64,000 nucleotides of DNA from Setophaga petechia. Lineage: Eukaryota > Chordata > Aves > Passeriformes > Parulidae. The stretch lies in contig JANCRA010000060.1 of assembly GCA_024362935.1 (NCBI GenBank), forward strand, positions 3,321,501-3,385,500, in the 5' to 3' direction. How positions within the stretch are numbered: position 1 is the first letter of the stretch; every line of letters starts with the position of its first letter. Positions 56,809-64,000 of the stretch are shown here, in pieces. The translations under genes and the position numbers were made by a program. A model generated the notes under the pieces. That model saw only the letters and a program-made list of their open reading frames with translations. It made no database searches and was not told the origin of the DNA.

Positions 56809-57239
56809 TTGTCTGCTCAAAAAAATCAGCCTTTGTCACATTCACCCATTGGTTTTTATATCATACCTCCTCTGAAATAATATAACTATTATAAAAAAAT
56901 GTAATTACACCCTTCCACCCCAATTTCATCAGTCAGCTCAGTGCACTGTGGTTGCTTTTAATTTATGTTCCTAGCTATTAAAATGTGTACTTACTTCTGC
57001 AAGCTCCTTAAATCCAATACCACTTCAGACATTTCCACCAAGAAAATAATTTGGTTTGTGCCAAGCAGGTGAACTTCTTGATTACTGAATTCTGCAAAAG
57101 GCCACATCTTCCCTATTATTATTTTTTAATTACTCTTTTGCAGTTTTCCTCATGTAGGGCATTTTGTGTTGCACAAGTATATAGATTCCTAAATGTTCTT
57201 TTTGTTTAGGTTTTCCTCCAGGAAAGGATGAGAAGACAT
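56809..57239. other. AT-rich non-coding stretch
   Basis: No repeat was recognised; the composition is AT-rich between two repeat clusters. Confidence 0.5.
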
Positions 57240-57480
57240 CTCATAACAGAACCAGAATGGTCTGGAAGGGACCTTAAAGCTCATCCCATCCCACCCCCTG
57301 CCATGGCAGGGACACCTCCCACTGTCCCAGGCTGCTCCCAGCCCTGTCCAGCCTGGCCTTGGGCACTGCCAGGGATCCAGGGGCAGCCACAGCTGCTCTG
57401 GGCACCCTGTGCCAGGGCCTGCCCACCCTCACAGGGAAGAATTTCTTCCTAATATTCATTATAAACCTCTCCTGTTTTAC
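57240..57480 (-). mobile_element. CR1 LINE 3' fragment
   Basis: It contains CAGAACCAGAATGGTCTGGA, then GGACACCTCCCACTGTCCCA, GGGATCCAGGGGCAGCCACA and AAGAATTTCTTCCTAATATT, the CR1 3' region on the minus strand. Confidence 0.88.
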
Positions 57481-57614
57481 ACCCCTGTCCCAGCTAATTC
57501 AAAGGAGAACAAAAGAACATTCCTGGGCTGCAATCTGTGGGACACTTTCCAAGTAAGCTGACCAGGAAAGGGAAGCAATTTAAGGACATGAATTATTGTT
57601 AGAGCATCTCTCTA

Positions 57615-58052
57615 TGTCACTGTCATTTTCTGGAAAAATGCCCTTGCCCAGGATTCTTCTCCTGAGAAGCTGAGAAGCCTCAGAGAAAAAGGAAAACAAT
57701 ATTATCTCATTTGCTTCTCCTGTGTTTTGCTGCTTTGGAATGTGGTTTGGACATTGTTTACCAACTGGTCATTGTTTCATTGGTTTCATGTGAATTGTTC
57801 TGACTCAATGGCCAATCACAGCCAGCTGTGTTGGGGCTCTGAGAGAGTCACAAGTTTTTAATTAATATCTTGTTAAGCCTTCTGTAAGTATCCATTCTCT
57901 ATTCTTTAGTATAGTTTCAGTATGGCATAATATAATATAATATAATATAATATAATATAATATAATATAATATAATAATAAATTGGCCTTCTAAGACCAT
58001 GGAGTCAGATTCATCATTCCTCCCCACAACGGGGGACCCCAAAAATACCACA
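57615..58052 (+). mobile_element. Solo LTR, family C (class II-like)
   Basis: It begins TGTCACTGTCATTTTCTGG and ends CCCCAAAAATACCACA. A perfect 6-bp duplication TCTCTA flanks it (57609-57614 and 58053-58058). A 57-bp AATAT pentamer array lies at 57926-57982. Confidence 0.94.
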
Positions 58053-58408
58053 TCTCTAGGCTTGGATGATAATTTCATCCAAGAAATAAAGAAATAAAAG
58101 GTTTTTTTCTTGCAATTCAGAGTCTGGGAGAAATAGCAGTGATCCTCTGACTTTCCCTGGCCCAGCCTCCCTGTGTGGGAAGGGCAGCTGGCTGCAATCT
58201 GAGCAGTGTCCTCAGTCCCTTCACAGCCTGCCATCCCCCTGATGGAACCTCACACTGAACTCAGGACCTTGGAGCACACGGTGTGACTTCCCCCCTCTGG
58301 GAGGGTGCCCACAAAATACCTGGAAAGGTTCTCCAGCTTCCAGGTGGTGAGGTAGGAGCAGGTAGAGCAGGAGTGGTTTTCTTTTCTGTTCCCTTCCAGG
58401 TGTTCTAT

Positions 58409-59047
58409 TGTCCTAGGGTGACGTTATGATGCTTTTATCCTCATTTGTGTGCTCTGTTCATTATGGCTATCGTGTTCTGTGCCTTCAAGACTGGCTCTGA
58501 AAAGTGAAAGTTTTGTTTTGGTTTTGTTATCAGCCGCTCCCCCACAGCTGGTGGGACACAGAGATGGGGCAGTACATGGTGCTGCTTCTGCTTTTTGCTT
58601 TGCTCCTGCTTTTTGCTCCTGCTCATTAGTTAGTTTAGCTGAGCAGTCCAAATTTTCCTGAACTGTTTTTCCCTTCCCTGTTTTGGAACCACTGGAACCT
58701 GCTCTGGACTGGGCCCTGGGAACACCAAGAGTTTGCACCTTGTGGCTGCAGCAGCTGCCCCAGCACCAGAGGGACTGAGAACAGAGCGAGCACCCCAGAG
58801 AGACTTTCTGAATTTGTCACCTTTGTCAGAGCAGTGACAGAGTGGTGTAACCCGGTATTGTTCATTCTGTGTGCTGGGGGTGCTGTGCCTGTTCAATAAA
58901 CAGGTTCTTTCCACTTCTCTCCCAGGAATCCTTCCCAAACCGGCTGGGGTTTGGGAAGGTGGGGAGAGGCCGTGTGGTTTTGCTTTCTGGAGGTTTTCTC
59001 CCAAAACCTTTGGAGGTTTTCTCCCAAATTTGCCCTAAACTAGGACA
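58409..59047 (+). mobile_element. Solo LTR, family G copy 2 (5-bp TSD)
   Basis: It begins TGTCCTAGGGTGACGTTATG and ends GCCCTAAACTAGGACA. A perfect 5-bp duplication TCTAT flanks it (58404-58408 and 59048-59052). AATAAA lies at 58895-58900. Near the 3' end GGAGGTTTTCTCCCAAA occurs twice (a duplication of about 24 bp). Confidence 0.94.
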
Positions 59048-59052
59048 TCTAT

Positions 59053-60296
59053 TCACTTATTTTTCTTTCCTCCAGTGGATATTGGGAGAAGAGAATGGAT
59101 TTTTGTTAGTTGAAGATTGATTTCAGTGGTAAGTCATTCAGCATCACCAAGGAAATGGGTCTGAGATCCCAAATGGTATCTTCAGATGGAGAGAGATGTG
59201 TTTCCCATGTATGGAATATTTTCCACATATATCCCTACCCAGAAAACATATTTGTATGGGGAATATGCATTGCAGAGCATCTGCTTATGCATCAGTGTGA
59301 GGGTGTTGTTATCACTGCAGGAGGAGTTCAGGGATCCTGTGCAGCCTGAAATGTCCTGGCCCTGCTGCACCAGGCACCTGAACACATTTTCTGGGCTTTT
59401 TTTTCCCCTCTAATGTTCCCAGTTTGGCTTTGTCCTTTGGATGTTCATGGGAAAACTTGTTCTGCTGTTAGAAAAAATGGTGTTGTCACTCATATGACCC
59501 TGTGAATGAAGAGGTAAAATCCCAACCTGACTAAATTTGTCCTGTAAGCTACAGTGGTGGGAGGGGAGGGGAATAGAGGAGCAGGGAAGAAAAACTCCAT
59601 TGGTTTGGGGCTTGAAAGCAACTAAAGGATTTGAAAAGCCGTGGATGTGTGGGAGATCTCTGTCAGCCTCCAGCATGGCTCTCCTTTGGGAAAAACCTGG
59701 ATCTGTGTCCCTGTGCCTACTCCTAGTGCCCCTCCAGACAGGCCACAGCTGCTCCATGTGTTCACCTGGGCTGTGAAATGCCTGACTGATGAGGCTCCAC
59801 AAACCCTGTGATCTTTGCAGTGAGTCATGAATCATTTGTCTTCATCTGTCCCTACAAGGCACACCAGTTCTTTAGAAACCAGCACAAATTGAGCAATAAC
59901 AGCTAATAAAAAATGTATTCCTGAAGAAAAATAGTTTCTAAAAATGTATTCACAGGACACATTTGTTGAATCCAAATGAGAGGTAAATACAAACCCTGCT
60001 GTCTGCATTCTGTCCTCAGATAAAATGAGGAGAAAGGAGTTTTCTTTCTTGACTGCTTTTTATTATCAAATGGAGGCACAAGCACACGGAGCTGTGCTCC
60101 TGCTCCTTTCATCCTCATGCTCTTCAAGGAAGGGCTCTTAGACATTTTCATTTCAGTTGATCAAACAGCAGAGATTTCCCCTTTATCTCTTGCCTTCCTT
60201 CTCCCCCATCCTGTTCCCCATTCCAAACCCAGCCTGGCCTGGGGCAGGGCTGAGCTGAAAGTGTTTGGGCAGTGTGGGGAGAGCCTGGCCCAGGGC
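59053..60296. other. Non-coding stretch, nothing recognised
   Basis: No repeat edge or exon was recognised. Confidence 0.5.
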
Positions 60297-61112
60297 TGGG
60301 AATCAAGGGTTTAAGGAAACTGAAAGAGTTGAAAGTTTGGCTAGATTTAGGTAGGGGGGGATAAGAAGAATTACGAGTATAGCAAGAAGAGTAGAGATAA
60401 TAAGGGAGAGTTAATTATTAGCAGATGGAATAGTTAAGGCTAAGATATAAATCAGGAATTTGTCTTTACTGTGTTTAAAGAAGCAGGATGGGATGTGGAT
60501 CTGACTGTGGAAAACAAGAGATCTTGTTGGCTGCACCTGGGTCCTGAGCTACAGCCAAGGGGTCCAAAGCCAAAAAGCCAAAGGTGAAGGGTCACTGTGA
60601 CCTCAGGAGACCAAAGACCCATTTCTGACCCACTGACCCATTTGAGGTGAAGGACTGCACAAGTGTGAAGGACCTTTGGACTCATTTAAATACATTTGAA
60701 TAGGAAATGGGTTGGTGGAGTTGGGTAATGAATATGTATTAGGTGTTTTGGGAATTATATGAATATGTAAGATTCTTTAGATAAATAGACAGCCTTCCTT
60801 TTCCTTCCTTCCTTCCTTCCTTCCTTCCTTCCTTCCTTCCTTCCTTCCTTCCTTCCTTCCTTCCTTCCTTCCTTCCTTCCTTCCTTCCTTCCTTCCTTCC
60901 TTCCTTCCTTCCTTCCTTCCTTCCTTCCTCTCTTTCCTTCCTCTCTTTCCTTCCTCTCTTTCCTTCCTCTCTTTCCTTCCTCTCTTTCCTTCCTCTCTTT
61001 CCTTCCTCTCTTTCCTCACACCCTTGGAAATGATCCTGCTTGTGCCCGATGCTGTAATAAATATTCCACTTCACAACTTTAATTAGTTGAATATTCCTCT
61101 GTCTGTGCTTCA
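60297..61112 (+). mobile_element. LTR-like element, family I copy 2
   Basis: It is homologous to 27136-27960 in the same direction, from AATCAAGGGTTTAAGGAAAC to CTCTGTCTGTGCTTCA. AATAAA at 61056-61061 lies close to the 3' end. No target duplication was found. The internal pyrimidine tract has a different repeat unit from copy 1. Confidence 0.7.
60790..61015. repeat. CCTT microsatellite passing into a 13-bp array
   Basis: A pure CCTT tetramer array (about 60798-60929) is followed by about seven copies of CCTCTCTTTCCTT. It sits where copy 1 of LTR I has its CCTTT array. Lys/Glu/Arg-rich frames on the minus strand are artefacts. Confidence 0.95.
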
Positions 61113-61289
61113 CCTGTGCAGGGGTGGGGGGTCAGCCAGCACAGTGGTGCCAAAGGCTGCACTCGTGGAGAATCCCTGTCTGGATGTCTTTGACAGCCCT
61201 GGGCAGAGCTCCTGCTGGCCTGGATCAGCTCGGGGTGTCCAGCAGGGCCAGGGCAGTGCCCGTCCCCTGGGCTGGCACTGCTGGGGCAC

Positions 61290-61930
61290 CTCCAGGCCTG
61301 GGCTGGTTTTGGGCCCTCAGGAGAAGGGTGAAGACCTTGAGAGGATGGAGTGTGTCCAGGGAAGGGTCTGTAATGGCTGAGAGAGCTGGGAAAGGGGCTC
61401 AGGCTGGAGCAAAGGAGGCTCAGGGGGGACCTTGTGGCTCTGCACAGCTCCTGACAGGAGGGGACAGCCAGGGGTCAGGCTGTGCCCCCAGGGAACAGGG
61501 ACAGGAGCAGAGGGAACGGCCTCAGGCTGGGCCAGGGCAGGCTCAGGGTGGGCACCAGGAAGGATTTCTTCCTGGAAAGGGTGGCCAGGCACTGGAAGGA
61601 GCTGCCCAGGGACGTTTGGAGTCCCCATCCCTGAAGGTGTCCAAGGAAGGCCTGGATGTGTCACTCAGTGCTCTGGGCTGGGCCAGGGGAGGTTTAGACT
61701 GGATATCAGAGAACATTTCTTCATGGAAAGGGTTATCCATCCTTGGAACAGCTGCCCAGAGAGGTGGTGCAGTCCCATCCTGTGGGGAATTGAGGAGCTG
61801 TGTGGATGTGGCACGTGGGGACAGTGGTTCATTAACCTGGGGTTAATGGTGGCCTTGGCAGTGCTGGGTCAATGGTTGGGCTCGATGATCTCAGAATTCT
61901 TTTCCCACCCAAACAATTCCATGATTCCCA
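61290..61930 (+). mobile_element. Compound CR1 LINE 3' region
   Basis: Two CR1-type tails follow each other. The first includes AAGGATTTCTTCCTGGAAAG and GGAGCTGCCCAGGGACGTTT. After GGCTGGGCCAGGGGAGG (about 61677) a second begins with TTAGACTGGATATCAGAGAA and CATTTCTTCATGGAAAGGGT, and ends TCCCACCCAAACAATTCCAT with GATTCC. It is the longest CR1 stretch of the window, but the frame is broken and no reverse transcriptase is seen. Confidence 0.85.
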
Positions 61931-62159
61931 AAGGCATTGTGAGAGCCTTTGCCTGCACACACAGCACTGTGACAATTCCTGAGCAGCTGGAATGGGATGT
62001 CCCCATCTCCTGAGGCCTGGCCTCTCAGCAGAACTGTTGGCTGAGCTCAGGGGATGCTCCAGCAGATGAATCCTGCCCAACACGGCCAGGAACTGCAGGG
62101 CCATGGCACAGATGGCACCAGGAGCCTGAGGAATGTGCACAACTGACCTCAGGGCAGTG

Positions 62160-62515
62160 TTGCAGCAGCACATCCCCAACCTGGAAATAACTAGCATTGA
62201 CTCCATGATTCACAGAAGGCTGATCAATCTCTTTATTATATTATAGCATTATTCATCATCATCATCATCATATATTTTATAAACAGCTATGATAGCCTGG
62301 ACCTAATTGGTCCTTTAATTAAAACACCATCACCACTGGCTAATTAAGAAATCACCCTTTGGTAAACAAATCTCCATAACACATTCCACATGTGCACAAC
62401 AAGTGCAGCAGATTAAGATAAGAATTGTTTCTCATTCTTTTCTCTGATCTTCTCACAGCCTTTCCCAGGGCAATGCCTGGGAAAGTTGTGTTTTCTCTCT
62501 GTGGCCAGAGAGCTG
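62160..62515 (-). mobile_element. Diverged LTR related to family C
   Basis: Landmarks in C order on the minus strand are CCATGATTCACAGAAGGCTG (about 62201), the CTCTTTATTATATTATAGC region and ATAACACATTCCACATGTGC. A short ATC run lies at about 62253-62270. The ends are not resolved. It abuts LTR B copy 5. Confidence 0.6.
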
Positions 62516-62518
62516 CTG

Positions 62519-62903
62519 TGTCAGAGATGTGTTTTGTGAAAAATCCTTTCCTTAGGATTTTTCTTCCTGAGAAGCTGAGAGGCCTCAGGAGCAAAATGTA
62601 AACAATGATTATCTGCTGCTGTGGAATGCAACAGGTGAATCTGTGATTGGTCTCATGTGGTTGTTTCTAATTAATGGCCAATCACAGTCAGCAGGCTCAG
62701 TCTCTCTGTCTGAGACACAAGCTTTTGTTATTCATTCCTTCTTTTTCTATCCTTAGCCAGCCTTCTGAGGAAATCCTTTCTTCTATTCTTTTAGTATAGT
62801 TTTAATATAATATATATCATAAAATAATAAATCAGCCTTCTGAAACATGGAGTCAGATCCTCGTGTCTTCCCTCATCCTGGGACCCCTGTGAACACGGTC
62901 ACA
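62519..62903 (+). mobile_element. Solo LTR, family B copy 5
   Basis: It begins TGTCAGAGATGTGTTTTGTG and ends GTGAACACGGTCACA. A perfect 6-bp duplication CTGCTG flanks it (62513-62518 and 62904-62909). The body is close to copies 2 and 4. AATAAATCAGCCTTCTGAAA lies near 62825. Confidence 0.94.
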
Positions 62904-62909
62904 CTGCTG

Positions 62910-64000
62910 CCTCAGGGCAGGAGTGGTTTCACCAAGATTTCATCATCTAAATGGGATTGCTCAGCTCCTTCCTGCAAGTGATTCCCCTGAGACATCAGTG
63001 GAGCCATCTCCAGCATCTGCCACAGTTCCTGCACTGGAAAAGTTTCTCCAGTGGGTCATGGAGACTCCACCCGGAATCTCCAGGCTCCTGAAGACTCTTG
63101 ATTTTCCCTGTGGACAAGGACAAATCCCTTGGCACCATCCCTGGCACGTCCTGCTGTGAGAGCAGGGTGTGCTGCCTGGGCACTCAGCCGTGTGCTGCTC
63201 AGCACAGGAGGCAATTCTAATTATGGGCCTATTGTTGAGAGGAAAAAGAAATTCCTTGTGTGGAATAATAATCTTTACTAAGGTTTGAGTACAATCTCGG
63301 CATTTCCCGTGTTTTGACTTTGATGTTGTCCTCACAAATGGAGTTTTTCTGCCATCTAATTTTAAAGTTCCAGTGTTTCTCAAACCTTGCCTAAGTGCTA
63401 ATTCTAGGTTGCATCCCAAGCCCAAATTTAGCAAAATCAGAGGAGCTTCAGGCTGGATTGCATCATTGCAAGGTTTTATAGAAGAATTTATTCATAAAGT
63501 ACTGTTATAATGAAAGAATGTATTAACAGTAGATTAAGCACAGTGTCAAACAGGAGCAGTTTCAAAATCCAGACGAGGAGGTGGCAGAGGATGCTGAGAC
63601 TCCTGTGGCTTTGTGTGCTCTGGGGATGTTTCTCACATTCCCTTAATTTAATGTAGGGACAGGCTCTGATTGCTGAACCTCACAGCCAAAATCTCAGTGC
63701 TCAGTGGGCAGTCAGGGTTTGGATGGCACCCAGGTCAAAACAAGCCTGGAGCATTCACGGGATGGGACCCCGTGGCTGGAGGGGGAGCTGGGCTGGATGA
63801 ACTCCCATGGATTTCTGTGTCTGTGCGGGTAGGAGGCCTCTATTCCAGGTGTGGATCCAGCTGCTGCCTCCTCAGGAGACTTTGAGTGTTTAGAAAGCTG
63901 ATCATGATGTTCCCAGGGACTTTATCTGGGGATAAAACCACTCCTGCCCCGTAAGGCTGAAGGGCTATAAAGCAGAGAGCTCCAGATAAGGAAATATGAC
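62910..64000. other. Non-coding stretch, nothing recognised
   Basis: No LTR, CR1 tail or exon was recognised up to the window end. The part at about 63220-63560 is AT-balanced and non-repetitive and could be a conserved element or an old repeat. Confidence 0.45.

Noticed and set aside
1..64000. A full provirus or an active CR1 with reverse transcriptase
   Set aside because: No long frame carries reverse-transcriptase, integrase, protease or capsid motifs; all LTRs appear solo and all CR1 copies are 5' truncated.

Overview
The window looks like non-coding bird DNA, most likely from a passerine songbird. The reasons are many 5'-truncated CR1 retroposons with the bird-type 3' end (an octamer like ATTCTGTG), numerous solo LTRs of endogenous retroviruses, several ending in a TGTCTTGGTTTGAACA-type terminus that I associate with passerine genomes, and no mammalian Alu- or B1-like SINEs. 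The species, and whether this is intron or intergenic DNA, cannot be told from the sequence. I found no protein-coding exon chain, no rRNA or tRNA gene, no CRISPR array and no bacterial or phage operon. The longer open frames are all shadows of repeats.

The best supported features are about two dozen LTRs, all apparently solo: no gag, pol or env coding sequence lies beside any of them. For most I could place TG...CA ends and matching target-site duplications (TSDs) by eye. I use working names. A (six copies, about 680 bp, 5-bp TSD) and its relative F (two copies) are ERVL-like by TSD length. B (five copies, about 385 bp, 6-bp TSD) and its relative C (four with TSDs, two less certain) are class II/ERVK-like by TSD length. 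D, H, K and L also have 6-bp TSDs in at least one copy. G and M have 5-bp TSDs. E, I and J are LTR-like with unresolved ends. TSD length is the only basis for class; no database was searched.

Layout. 1-4.8 kb is unremarkable. 4.8-10.4 kb holds CR1 pieces, a self-complementary AAT/ATT microsatellite and LTRs A. 11.6-15 kb is a cluster of LTRs B, C and D. 15-19.6 kb is low in repeats. 19.6-30.3 kb has LTRs E, F, G, H, I and A, an AT-rich tandem duplication and a polypyrimidine tract. 31.8-32.5 kb is a 78-bp minisatellite with a three-unit higher-order order. 34.4-38.2 kb and 40.5-48.9 kb are dense LTR clusters with nested insertions, followed or interrupted by a 20-bp G-rich minisatellite (45.6-46.4 kb) and an octamer array grown from a CR1 tail (46.7-46.9 kb). 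51.8-59 kb holds LTRs F, A, B, C and G and a 17-bp minisatellite split by an LTR. 60.3-62.9 kb has LTR I with a second polypyrimidine tract, a compound CR1 and LTRs C and B.

Several nested insertions give a relative order of events: LTR K inside LTR A (47.5-48.9 kb), two LTRs of different families inside one CR1 tail (42.5-43.8 kb), LTR A inside CR1 at 9.6-10.4 and 53.1-54.0 kb, and LTR B inside a minisatellite (55.75-56.8 kb). I did not find a new biological system; the points worth a second look concern repeat biology.
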